NCBI GenBank assembly: GCA_002309175.1
Contig: DBWX01000006.1
Span: 19,747 to 57,103 of the forward strand
Source of the DNA: Ruminococcaceae bacterium UBA1227
GTDB lineage: Bacteria > Bacillota > Clostridia > Oscillospirales > Acutalibacteraceae
Reading direction: 5' to 3'
DNA: 37,357 bases
Numbering within the stretch: position 1 is the stretch's first letter; every line of letters starts with the position of its first letter. The position numbers and the translations under genes were made by a program. The notes beneath the pieces are model-generated. The model saw nothing but the letters and a program-made list of their open reading frames with translations. It did no database searches and had not been told where the DNA came from. Shown piece by piece: positions 1 through 6,958 of this stretch.

Positions 1-2
1 GG

Positions 3-647
3 CGGGAATCCGGCACCATGCTGGCAGCGGCCTATCTTTTCCAGCAGGGGACGCCGTTCATCTACCAGGGCCAGGAAATCGGCATGGTGAACAATAAACT
101 GAATTCACTTGATGAGTTTAAAGATGTAGTGACATTCAACAACGAGCGTGTCTTCAGGAAACTCGGTGTTTCGAAGAAGAGATATCTTAAAATAGCAAAC
201 AAAACCAGCCGTGAAAACTCGAGGACTCCGGTCCAGTGGGACTCCTCGCCCAACGCAGGTTTCACCACGGGCACCCCCTGGTTCGGCGTAAACAAAAACT
301 ACAGGACAATAAATGTCGCCGCCGAAGAGGCCGACCCCTTCTCCGTGCTCAACTACTACAGAAAACTGTTCAGCCTCAGGCAGAACAACAGGGTCTTCGT
401 TTACGGAAAGTACAAGGAGCACTTCAGGAAGAGTAAAAAACTCTACTGTTATGAAATGACATACGGCAAGGACAAAGCGCTTATTGTCTGCTCCTTCTCA
501 GATGAGAATCTGCAATTTAAGGCTCCGAAGGGCTTCTCTCTCGATGAGAAATACATCGCCCTTTACAACTATCCGGACAAGCCCAATGGTGACAGGGATG
601 AACTCTTCCTGCGTCCGTACGAGGCGGCAGTCTTCCTTTATAAATAG
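3..647 (+). CDS. GH13 alpha-glucosidase (oligo-1,6-glucosidase-like), C-terminal part
   Basis: This is a partial gene: the frame is open through the left edge (RESGTM precedes the first Met), so the N-terminus and most of the (beta/alpha)8 barrel lie outside the window. The visible part carries the late barrel motif QGTPFIYQGQEIGM and the RTPVQW and SPNAGFTTGTPW motifs typical of oligo-1,6-glucosidase, trehalose-6-phosphate hydrolase and related GH13 enzymes, followed by a C-terminal beta domain ending in YEAAVFLYK. No signal peptide can be judged. The expected role is intracellular hydrolysis of short alpha-glucosides to glucose. The nucleophile and acid/base residues are not visible, so substrate specificity (isomaltose, trehalose-6-P, sucrose) cannot be decided. 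It ends just before a shared terminator facing rpsT. Confidence 0.9.
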   Translation, partial: RESGTMLAAAYLFQQGTPFIYQGQEIGMVNNKLNSLDEFKDVVTFNNERVFRKLGVSKKRYLKIANKTSRENSRTPVQWDSSPNAGFTTGTPWFGVNKNYRTINVAAEEADPFSVLNYYRKLFSLRQNNRVFVYGKYKEHFRKSKKLYCYEMTYGKDKALIVCSFSDENLQFKAPKGFSLDEKYIALYNYPDKPNGDRDELFLRPYEAAVFLYK

Positions 648-654
648 ACAAATA

Positions 655-696
655 AAAAAAGCCGGGATTGAGAAAACTCAATCCCGGTTGTTTTTC
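655..696. terminator. Bidirectional intrinsic terminator between the GH13 gene and rpsT
   Basis: An 11-bp stem (CCGGGATTGAG, 662-672, with CTCAATCCCGG, 677-687) closes a four-base A loop. It is flanked by an A-run on the left and TTGTTTTTC on the right, so it can end transcription from both converging genes. Confidence 0.85.
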
Positions 697-700
697 TAAC

Positions 701-955
701 TTATTTTGCGGCCTTCTTTACAAGGGCTGACTTTTTACGTGCAGCATTGTTCTTGTGGATGAGACCCTTTGTTGCAGCCTGGTCAATCTTCTTAACAGCA
801 GCAGCTACAAGTTCGTCTTTGTTGTCTGCGTTTGTCTCAATGGCAGCGTTGGCCTTCTTGAGAGCAGTCTTTAAAGCAGTGTTTGCAGACTTGTTTCTCT
901 GCGCCTTGGAAGCGTTAACGTTAACGCGCTTTTTAGCTGATTTGATGTTAGGCAT
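701..955 (-). CDS. rpsT: 30S ribosomal protein S20
   Basis: An 84-residue basic protein beginning MPNIKSAKKRV, the signature N-terminus of S20, followed by the Ala/Lys-rich helical hairpin of the family. Length matches the usual 80-90 residues. It binds 16S rRNA near the base of the small subunit and helps assembly. A strong ribosome site (GGGGAGGTG) lies 5-6 bases before the ATG. The gene is monocistronic: it has its own promoter overlapping the end of the upstream membrane-protein gene and ends in the terminator at 655-696. Confidence 0.97.
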   Translation of the reverse strand: MPNIKSAKKRVNVNASKAQRNKSANTALKTALKKANAAIETNADNKDELVAAAVKKIDQAATKGLIHKNNAARKKSALVKKAAK

Positions 956-988
956 GTCTACACCTCCCCTTAGTCATTACAGTTGATA

Positions 989-1017
989 ATAATAACACTT
1001 AAAAGTTTAAAAAGCAA
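989..1017 (-). promoter_or_regulatory. Probable sigma-A promoter of rpsT
   Basis: Read on the minus strand: TTGCTT (1012-1017), 17-base spacer, TATTAT (989-994). The -35 box overlaps the 3' end of the upstream gene, so rpsT does not depend on readthrough. Confidence 0.55.
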
Positions 1018-1660
1018 GAACTTTATTCATGAAGTAATCAATGAACGGATTGACGAGCGCAAACATCATAAATGCCCATGCTTCGCCGTTTATCATGGCG
1101 TAGTCGACAACGCTCTCCGAGACACCGTCATTCTTCCTGTAAGCATACATGAGAGTGAGGAAGAATCCGTTGAGTCCGGCGACTATTGCCAGTCCGTAAA
1201 ATTTCGTGATTACCGTGCCGAGTACGGCGGCGATAATGACAATCACAAACCAGACAGCCAGTTTTTTGTTGTCCACCGTCTTCTGAAATTTCTCCTCGTC
1301 ACTGCCTATGGATGCGGGCATTACCGACAAGGCGATTTTACCGCAGCAGCGGATGATGATCGGTATGAAAATGAGTATGAAAAAGTTTTCATTCTTGAAG
1401 TCCAGACTTAAAGCCGAAGCAAAGAAAGCAAAGAAGAGGAAGAGCGTCGAGAGCGTCCTGTCACGGGCGCAGTCCATAAACCCCTTCAAACGGCTGCCAC
1501 CGGTTATGACGAGCGGGGCCGCTGCAAGTATGCCCGCAGCCAGCGGATGCGGGAACCAGCCGGCCGAAATCAGGACTGAGAGCAGATAGTAACAGAGCGC
1601 CCATAAAAGACCTATGACAAGACCGGATACAGAGGCGTATTTTTTAACTTTTGCGATCAT
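1007..1660 (-). CDS. CobS-like (adenosylcobinamide-GDP ribazoletransferase family) integral membrane protein, divergent
   Basis: A 217-residue protein with about six hydrophobic segments. Residues 51-68 (VITGGSRLKGFMDCARDR) align by eye with the CobS motif LTGGLHLDGLADTADG, and residues 174-205 (NDGVSESVVDYAMINGEAW) fall where CobS has GGxTGDxxGAxxExxE. CobS joins alpha-ribazole to adenosylcobinamide-GDP in the last step of cobalamin assembly. Here only D63 of the first Asp motif is kept: the preceding Asp is K59 and the following one is R66, and the C-terminal Gly-Asp motif is also altered. The protein is therefore probably not a working cobalamin synthase. No other cobalamin gene is in the window. 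It follows the GH25 gene by 13 bases with its own GGAGGG site, so the two are probably co-transcribed. Family placement is inference. Confidence 0.5.
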   Translation of the reverse strand: MIAKVKKYASVSGLVIGLLWALCYYLLSVLISAGWFPHPLAAGILAAAPLVITGGSRLKGFMDCARDRTLSTLFLFFAFFASALSLDFKNENFFILIFIPIIIRCCGKIALSVMPASIGSDEEKFQKTVDNKKLAVWFVIVIIAAVLGTVITKFYGLAIVAGLNGFFLTLMYAYRKNDGVSESVVDYAMINGEAWAFMMFALVNPFIDYFMNKVLAF

Positions 1661-1673
1661 AAAACTCCCTCCG

Positions 1674-3290
1674 TTACGAATAGTTCATATCGACATACTT
1701 GCTTCCCATGCCGTATGTGGCTCCGTCTCCGCGCTCGGAGAACTGCCAGATCTCATAGCGGCCGGAATATGACGGCTTTGAGTCCGCCGTGTAATTGGAC
1801 GGCCACTCGGCAAGCCAGATAGTGAAAGGCAGAAGCTGAGATGTGTTCAGCTTGCTCGTATAGAAATACTTGTTTGAGTAGACGCCGGCTCTGTAACCCG
1901 AATTCTGAATGGTGTTGCAGAATGCCACGCAGACTGCCGTGCGCTGAGCCGTTGTCAGATTGTCCGCCCGGCCCTGGCCGCCGGCGGCGGTCTCGGTGTC
2001 TATGAAGATCGGCAGGTCGAGTGCCTGTCCGCCGAGTTCGCGTATACACAGCGAGGCCTCTTCAACGGCCTCGACCTCCGTCTTGGCCTGCGAGAAGAAA
2101 TAGATACCGACTTTAATGCCGGCGGCCTTCGCGCCCGCGAGGTTCTGACGGAACTTCGTATCAATATTGAGGCTTCCGTTCGAGCCCCAGCCCCTGTAGC
2201 CGAGGCGGATTATGGCGAAGTCTATGCCCGCGGCCTTTGCCTTGGTCCAATTGATATTTCCCTGATAGACCGAGACATCCACGCCGAGGGTACCTCCGCG
2301 CACGCCGGTCTGCGAGAACTTGTACTGGACACCCTGAATTACCTGGTTGCCTGTGACATAGTTGCCGTTCTTGTCGTAGTAGTACATCTTGCCGTCGATA
2401 TTCTGCCAGCCGTAGTAGGTCTTCGTGACCTCTGCGATGTAGAATGTCGCGCCTGCGGAGTAGTCCTTGTTCAGGGCTTCCCTGTAGGTATCTCCCTCTT
2501 TGACATAGAGCTGATACTTGCCCGTGGAGTCAAGGAGTTTCGCGTTGTCGTCAACGGGAGCGGCGGTTGTGGTTTCGGGTTCCGTCGTGGTCTCCGGTTC
2601 GCTGCCTCCGTCGGCCGTCGTGGTCTCGGGAGGAGCGGCGGTCGTGGTCTCCGGAACATAGTAAGGATCTGTCACGGTAAGACCCGCCTCAGAGAGGGTC
2701 TTGTAGACCGTGGTCTCCTTTACCTCGGAAGGTACGAACTCAACCGTGTCCTTGATCACGGGTGACTCGGGAGCCTTCTTTACGTCAGCGCCGTCATTCT
2801 TTACGACGACGTTCTGGATGGGTTTATACTCAACGTGGTCCTTTACATTGATTTTGTAAGGGGCATCGGTGAACTCATAGGCCTTTGTCTGATTCGGAGT
2901 AACCGTGGCCTCGCCCGGTGTTACGCCGAGGATGACGATGTATCCGTCCCTGTCGTTGTCCACATCCTTTATCTCCTTGCCGTCGGCATCGGTGACAACG
3001 ACCTCAAAACGATAGCCCGTAATTACGGCACCGTCCTCGTCGTAGAATCCGATACGGATATCCTTCTCGACGGATTCGAGACGGACGGTGACCGGTTTCG
3101 CCTCAGGCTCGGGAGCCTCGGTCGGAGCCTCCGTGACCGCTTCGGTCGTCGTCTCCGGCTCCGCCGCTGCTCTGTGCTCAGGCTGCGCCTTCGCCAGCGG
3201 CAGGCACACTATAACAAGCGATAAGACGATGAAGATTATTCTCTTTTTAAGGGCTTTGTAACCGCCCAGGAGTCGGATGTAAGTCTCCAA
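1674..3290 (-). CDS. Secreted GH25 lysozyme with Thr-rich linkers and a cell-wall-binding-type repeat
   Basis: A 538-residue exported muramidase. Residues 15-35 form a signal peptide or N-terminal anchor (KKRIIFIVLSLVIVCLPLAKA). Then come a Thr/Glu-rich linker, a beta-rich domain (about 66-195), a second TTTEPE linker (about 214-246), a choline/cell-wall-binding-like repeat (YYGWQNIDGKMYYYDKNG, about 292-310) and the GH25 domain (about 333 to the end). GH25 hallmarks are GVDVSVYQG (D338) and FIDTE (D431, E433). The enzyme should cleave the MurNAc-GlcNAc bond of peptidoglycan outside the membrane. The start is a TTG, with GGAG about 10 bases upstream and a good promoter at 3335-3363; the ATG at 3300 is out of frame. 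It leads a probable two-gene transcript with the CobS-like gene. Confidence 0.9.
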   Translation of the reverse strand: METYIRLLGGYKALKKRIIFIVLSLVIVCLPLAKAQPEHRAAAEPETTTEAVTEAPTEAPEPEAKPVTVRLESVEKDIRIGFYDEDGAVITGYRFEVVVTDADGKEIKDVDNDRDGYIVILGVTPGEATVTPNQTKAYEFTDAPYKINVKDHVEYKPIQNVVVKNDGADVKKAPESPVIKDTVEFVPSEVKETTVYKTLSEAGLTVTDPYYVPETTTAAPPETTTADGGSEPETTTEPETTTAAPVDDNAKLLDSTGKYQLYVKEGDTYREALNKDYSAGATFYIAEVTKTYYGWQNIDGKMYYYDKNGNYVTGNQVIQGVQYKFSQTGVRGGTLGVDVSVYQGNINWTKAKAAGIDFAIIRLGYRGWGSNGSLNIDTKFRQNLAGAKAAGIKVGIYFFSQAKTEVEAVEEASLCIRELGGQALDLPIFIDTETAAGGQGRADNLTTAQRTAVCVAFCNTIQNSGYRAGVYSNKYFYTSKLNTSQLLPFTIWLAEWPSNYTADSKPSYSGRYEIWQFSERGDGATYGMGSKYVDMNYS

Positions 3291-3334
3291 AAAGTTTCAT
3301 CTCCGGTTGGTAATAACTTAAATTACAGTAAATA

Positions 3335-3363
3335 AATATATCATAATTTATCGGCATTGACAA
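3335..3363 (-). promoter_or_regulatory. Promoter for the GH25 lysozyme gene
   Basis: Minus strand: TTGTCA (3358-3363), 17-base spacer, TATATT (3335-3340). The -35 box overlaps that of the divergent sortase promoter by five bases. Confidence 0.7.
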
Positions 3364-3385
3364 TTTATTTGAAAAACAATAAAAT
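3357..3385 (+). promoter_or_regulatory. Promoter for the sortase-lipase transcript
   Basis: Plus strand: consensus TTGACA (3357-3362), 17-base spacer, TAAAAT (3380-3385). It overlaps one arm of an 11-bp inverted repeat whose second arm lies at 3314-3324. Confidence 0.8.
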
Positions 3386-3414
3386 TTAAGTTACGAATTC
3401 AGTGAGGTGTGAAA

Positions 3415-4161
3415 ATGACAGAGAAAAGATTACCGCTCACTATAGCAATCTCCTGTCTCATAGTGCTTGTGACGGTCCTTCTCGTCATTATTGTTTTCGG
3501 AAAAGGTCTTCAGAAAGAAGAGCCGACAACAACCACACCGGCAAAAACGACGGTAGCGACGACCGAGGAGCTTCCGACCGTCCTGCTCTCGGAAATTTTC
3601 AATAAGAAATACCATACTGAAGAATTCCGTGCAAAGCAGATTATCGGCAGGGTATCAAGCGAGGAACTGGGCATAAACTGCAACCTCGTCTTCGGCACGA
3701 GCGACGAGTGCTTAAACCTCGGCGCGGGCCTGCACAAGTGCAGTTCCCTCCCCGGCATGACCACTCCTTTGAATGAGAGCGCCACCTGTCCCATAATAGC
3801 GGGACACTGCCGGACCGTATTTGTCGGGCTCTCGAAATTTGACCCGAAAAACGGCGACTTCCCGAAAGGCATAACAGTCACACTTGAAATGCCCTACGGA
3901 AACTACACCTACGAGATAACAAAAGCGGAAGTAATAAAAGCGAGTGACTTTAAATTTTCAGACCACCGCGCTTCACACGATAATTTTGAACCTGACACGG
4001 TTTTAATTTATACATGCTACCCCTTCGGGGTTGTAAACTACGTCAAGACTGACCGTCTCTTCCTGACCGGAAAACTAATAAAGGGAGACCGCGTCGTTGA
4101 CGACACACTGGCAAAACCCGGCGCAGCTTTCAGCGAAAGCGTAGCTTCGGATATTGGATAA
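3415..4161 (+). CDS. Sortase (class D-like)
   Basis: A 248-residue transpeptidase with a single N-terminal membrane anchor (about residues 7-29), a Thr-rich spacer (about 38-52) and a sortase fold. The catalytic residues are visible: His131 in AGHCRTVF, Cys201 in YTCYPFG and Arg214 in TDRLFLTG. The TCYPFG context resembles class D sortases. Sortases cleave a C-terminal sorting signal and link the protein to peptidoglycan or another subunit. No LPXTG-type substrate is encoded in the window. The ATG at 3415 is preferred over the in-frame GTG at 3409 because GAGGTG (3404-3409) then sits 5 bases upstream. The lipase gene follows after 14 bases and is probably co-transcribed. Confidence 0.88.
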   Translation: MTEKRLPLTIAISCLIVLVTVLLVIIVFGKGLQKEEPTTTTPAKTTVATTEELPTVLLSEIFNKKYHTEEFRAKQIIGRVSSEELGINCNLVFGTSDECLNLGAGLHKCSSLPGMTTPLNESATCPIIAGHCRTVFVGLSKFDPKNGDFPKGITVTLEMPYGNYTYEITKAEVIKASDFKFSDHRASHDNFEPDTVLIYTCYPFGVVNYVKTDRLFLTGKLIKGDRVVDDTLAKPGAAFSESVASDIG

Positions 4162-4175
4162 CTGGAGGAATTACA

Positions 4176-5354
4176 ATGAAAGCAAAGGCAAACAACTACC
4201 CCATAATTCTTGTACACGGATTCCTCGGTGTTGACCCGAAAAACTATTTCAGCAAACTCTACAGATATTTCGGATCATTCACCAAGGACCTTGAAAAGCA
4301 CTGGGAAAAAGAATGCGGCGCTGATGTTTATCAGCCGTCACTCGGCCCCTTCACCGGTATGTGGGAGCGCTCCTGTGAACTTTACGCCTATCTCTTCGGC
4401 GGCACTGTCGACTACGGCGTATATCACTCAAAAGAGCACGGCATAAACCGTTTCGGCCGTACTTATCCGGGCGTCCTCAAGGACCTCGGCACACCGGGTG
4501 ATCACGCCAAGATCAACCTCATCGGCCACTCATTCGGCGGCCCTACAGTCACAATGTTCTCCTGGATTATGGAAGCAGGTTCCAAAGAGGAACTTGACGC
4601 CACACCGGCAGACGAAGTATCCGATTTCTTCAAGGGCGGCAAGGGCAACTTAATCCACAGTGTAACAACACTCTCCGCCACAAACCGAGGCACATCCGCT
4701 ACCGTTTTCGCGGGTGAGAAGCTTCTCCACACCATCTCCAGAGTCCTCATGACAGCGGGCTCAAAGGGCGGCGACCTTCTTCACAATGTATACGACCTCT
4801 ACTTCGATCCCTGGAACGCAATGAAGGATCCGACGAAGCCGGGCGCAAAGAAGGCAAGCGACGCAGAGAAGCAGGCAGGTATCAAGGCATACGAGAACGC
4901 AGTAAACGGCGGTAACATCTGGTATGAGATGCAGCCTAAAGTATCTGACGCAATGCTCAAGGGCTGGAAGGCAAATCCGAACACCTACTACATCGCCCGC
5001 CCCGCATGCGGAACACACAAGGGCAAGATGGGATTCCAGTATCCGGACAAGCACATCTTCCCCATGTTCAAGGTAACAGGCCTCATCATGGGCATATACA
5101 TCAAGAAGTCAGAACTTGTTGAGAAGTCATGGCGTCCCAACGACGGTATCGTAAACGTGCCTTCAATGGGCGCACCCGTCGGTGTTGAAGAGATTCAGGT
5201 AACACCCAACGACACTCTGAAGAAGGGTATCTGGCAGGTTATGCCTCCGCAGAACTGGGATCACCAGGGCTGGGCCGGCATGTTCATAAACAAGGCCGAG
5301 TACTACGGAGTAATGGACGATGTCCTTGAATCCGTATTCGCTCTTCCCGACTAA
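4176..5354 (+). CDS. Family I.5-like triacylglycerol lipase (alpha/beta hydrolase), no signal peptide
   Basis: A 392-residue enzyme closely resembling the thermostable Geobacillus/Staphylococcus lipases. It starts directly with the core strand and oxyanion motif (PIILVHGFLG). It has GTVDYG and the RFGRTYPG motif, nucleophile Ser119 in GHSFGG, acid Asp323 in PNDGIVN and His363 in NWDHQGW, giving a complete catalytic triad. It should hydrolyse esters of glycerolipids. Known relatives are secreted with a signal or propeptide; none is present here. By eye, the family zinc ligands (Asp61, His81, His87, Asp238 in Geobacillus L1) correspond to Glu64, His84, Ile90 and Glu251. GGAGG lies 8 bases before the ATG. 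It follows the sortase gene closely and ends in a terminator. Confidence 0.88.
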   Translation: MKAKANNYPIILVHGFLGVDPKNYFSKLYRYFGSFTKDLEKHWEKECGADVYQPSLGPFTGMWERSCELYAYLFGGTVDYGVYHSKEHGINRFGRTYPGVLKDLGTPGDHAKINLIGHSFGGPTVTMFSWIMEAGSKEELDATPADEVSDFFKGGKGNLIHSVTTLSATNRGTSATVFAGEKLLHTISRVLMTAGSKGGDLLHNVYDLYFDPWNAMKDPTKPGAKKASDAEKQAGIKAYENAVNGGNIWYEMQPKVSDAMLKGWKANPNTYYIARPACGTHKGKMGFQYPDKHIFPMFKVTGLIMGIYIKKSELVEKSWRPNDGIVNVPSMGAPVGVEEIQVTPNDTLKKGIWQVMPPQNWDHQGWAGMFINKAEYYGVMDDVLESVFALPD

Positions 5355-5365
5355 GAGACAATAAG

Positions 5366-5397
5366 AAAAGCCACCCGACCGGGTGGCTTTTATTTTT
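5366..5397. terminator. Bidirectional terminator between the lipase and C39-family genes
   Basis: Stem AAAGCCACCC/GGGTGGCTTT around a short GACC loop (about 5367-5390), with an A-run on the left and TTATTTTTATT on the right. It serves both converging genes. Confidence 0.85.
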
Positions 5398-6808
5398 ATT
5401 CAGAAGGTGCTTCCGTAGTAGTCTCCGTCGTGGACTCCTCCGTGGTTGTCTCTGTTGTGCCGTCCGTCGTGGACTCGTCCGTGGTCGTCTCGGTTGTACC
5501 GTCCGTTGTGGATTCATCCGTAGTCGACGGAATTACCGGATCCGGAGTTTTCTTCGTGGTTGTCTTCTCGGTCGTAGACTCTGTGGTCTGCTCAACCGGC
5601 ATTATGACTATCGCCTGCCTGCCGAGAAGGTTGTACCTGCTGGAGAAGAGGGACTGTGAATAGGTTACGAGTCCCTTTCCGTACGGATCCATGAGATTTA
5701 CGACACCTGAACTGTATCCGCAGAGGACAAACACGTGGGTTCCGCGCGGGTACTCAAAATACTGGTCCGTACCTTCAACATACCACCAGTTACAGGTGGT
5801 GGGCTGTTTCATATTATAAGTCGCCCAGACTATGAGCGGACAGCCTTTATCAAGATATCCGCAGAGGTCCGAAAGGGAACTTCCCGAGACGTTCTTTACA
5901 ACATAATTTGAGCCCACGAAGCCCCAGAGGCAGCTTGTGATAACGGGAGAAAATGCTCCGTAGCCGGGAGTCTTGTCAGTATATCTGCAGCGCGGGTCGC
6001 CGACAAATTTTGCATATATGCTGGGACCGTAAGGCTTGCCGTTTTTGTCATGAATATCACCGCGCGGTATTGACGCGACAACGGAGTCGAGCGAGGCGCC
6101 GATACCCCAGAAACGGAGAAGCATGGTCGCGCAGGCGGCCTCACAGCCCGTCGGATATGCGGGCAGCTGGCTGACATAGGGAATTGAAAGGAATACGCTC
6201 TTCGGCTTTTCCGGCGGAGGTGCCACCGGAGCATCTGAACCCGCAGACCTTGTATAGACGGCCTCGGGCGCCTGCGTAACGGGCTCCGTCTCCTCCTCTG
6301 TCGTCGCCTCGGTAGTCGTGACGGTTGTCGCGACAGCGGCCTTGGCGGTAGTTGAAACAGGAATAACGGTGTTGCCCACAGCATGTACGCAGAGGTTAAA
6401 CACTATCGAGAATACAAGTACAGAGGCAGCCGCCACGAGAATCCTGGTATTGGAGAAGGGATTCATCATCACCTCAGCGGGTACTTCCGGCTCTGAGGCC
6501 TCAGGCTTCTCCTCTGCCTTGGGCTTCTTTTCCTCAACCTTCTTCTCAGCCTTCGGCTGTTCTTCAGGCTTTTTCTTTTCGGGCTTCGGCTCTGCAACCT
6601 TTGCCTTTACTTCCTTTTTCGGCGTAGCAACAGAAGACCCCTCAGCAACCTTTACTGAAATCTTTGCCGGTTTCTGCGGAGTCTGTTTTTGTTTCTTCTG
6701 TGCCTGGGGCGGATTCTGTTTCCTCTCCGCCTCAAGCCTTTTGGCTGTCTCAGCCTTTCTTTTGGCACGACTGTCAGACTTTTTCCTGTTAGCCAGAAAA
6801 AATCCCAC
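5396..6808 (-). CDS. Membrane-anchored C39-family peptidase-like protein with Thr-rich repeats
   Basis: A 470-residue protein with unusual architecture. Residues 1-115 are a Lys/Glu/Pro-rich, probably disordered cytoplasmic region; 122-141 a transmembrane helix; 152-185 a Thr-rich linker; about 203-404 a papain-like C39_2 domain; the tail is Thr/Ser/Glu-rich. The candidate catalytic residues are Cys222 (PTGCEAAC), His358 (GTHVFVLCGY) and Asp374 (NLMDPYG). Such domains usually face outside and may process peptides or act on the wall; the substrate is unknown. There is no LPXTG motif at the C-terminus. The GTG start has GGGG a few bases upstream and an extended -10 promoter at 6833-6860. Confidence 0.8.
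   Translation of the reverse strand: MGFFLANRKKSDSRAKRKAETAKRLEAERKQNPPQAQKKQKQTPQKPAKISVKVAEGSSVATPKKEVKAKVAEPKPEKKKPEEQPKAEKKVEEKKPKAEEKPEASEPEVPAEVMMNPFSNTRILVAAASVLVFSIVFNLCVHAVGNTVIPVSTTAKAAVATTVTTTEATTEEETEPVTQAPEAVYTRSAGSDAPVAPPPEKPKSVFLSIPYVSQLPAYPTGCEAACATMLLRFWGIGASLDSVVASIPRGDIHDKNGKPYGPSIYAKFVGDPRCRYTDKTPGYGAFSPVITSCLWGFVGSNYVVKNVSGSSLSDLCGYLDKGCPLIVWATYNMKQPTTCNWWYVEGTDQYFEYPRGTHVFVLCGYSSGVVNLMDPYGKGLVTYSQSLFSSRYNLLGRQAIVIMPVEQTTESTTEKTTTKKTPDPVIPSTTDESTTDGTTETTTDESTTDGTTETTTEESTTETTTEAPSE
5441..5518 (-). repeat. Tandem 39-bp coding repeat (two copies plus a degenerate third)
   Basis: It encodes two consecutive copies of DESTTDGTTETTT (residues 431-456 of the C39-family protein), followed by a shorter EESTTETTTE version. 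The near-perfect nucleotide repeat allows slippage-driven length change of the surface tail. Confidence 0.85.
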
Positions 6809-6832
6809 CTATCCCCAATTAATACAATATAT

Positions 6833-6860
6833 ATTATAGCATAATGACGATATAACGCAA
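6833..6860 (-). promoter_or_regulatory. Extended -10 promoter for the C39-family gene
   Basis: Minus strand: TTGCGT (6855-6860), 16-base spacer, TGC-TATAAT (-10 at 6833-6838), an extended -10 match. Confidence 0.65.
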
Positions 6861-6885
6861 TATATTGATTTTTCTGCCGATTTCA

Positions 6886-6914
6886 TTGACTTTTTACACC
6901 TCGGTTATTAAAAT
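6886..6914 (+). promoter_or_regulatory. Promoter for the SGNH/MBOAT operon
   Basis: TTGACT (6886-6891), 17-base spacer, TAAAAT (6909-6914), about 45 bases before the first start codon of the operon. Confidence 0.7.
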
Positions 6915-6958
6915 CTATATGTACTTTAAGTATTGATAAACTTAGTGAAGGTGTAAAC

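Larger units (their letters stand above)
3314..3393. repeat. 11-bp perfect inverted repeat flanking the divergent promoters
   Basis: TAACTTAAATT at 3314-3324 and its exact complement AATTTAAGTTA at 3383-3393. The right arm overlaps the sortase -10 box; the left arm lies just downstream of the expected lysozyme transcription start. The arrangement fits an operator pair, but the arms are AT-rich, so chance is possible. Confidence 0.5.

Noticed and set aside
1007..1660. Calling the CobS-like protein a working cobalamin synthase
   Set aside because: Key acidic residues are replaced and no cobalamin genes are nearby.
5441..5518. Tandem 39-bp repeats as a CRISPR array
   Set aside because: The repeats are contiguous with no spacers, and are in frame with a Thr-rich tail.
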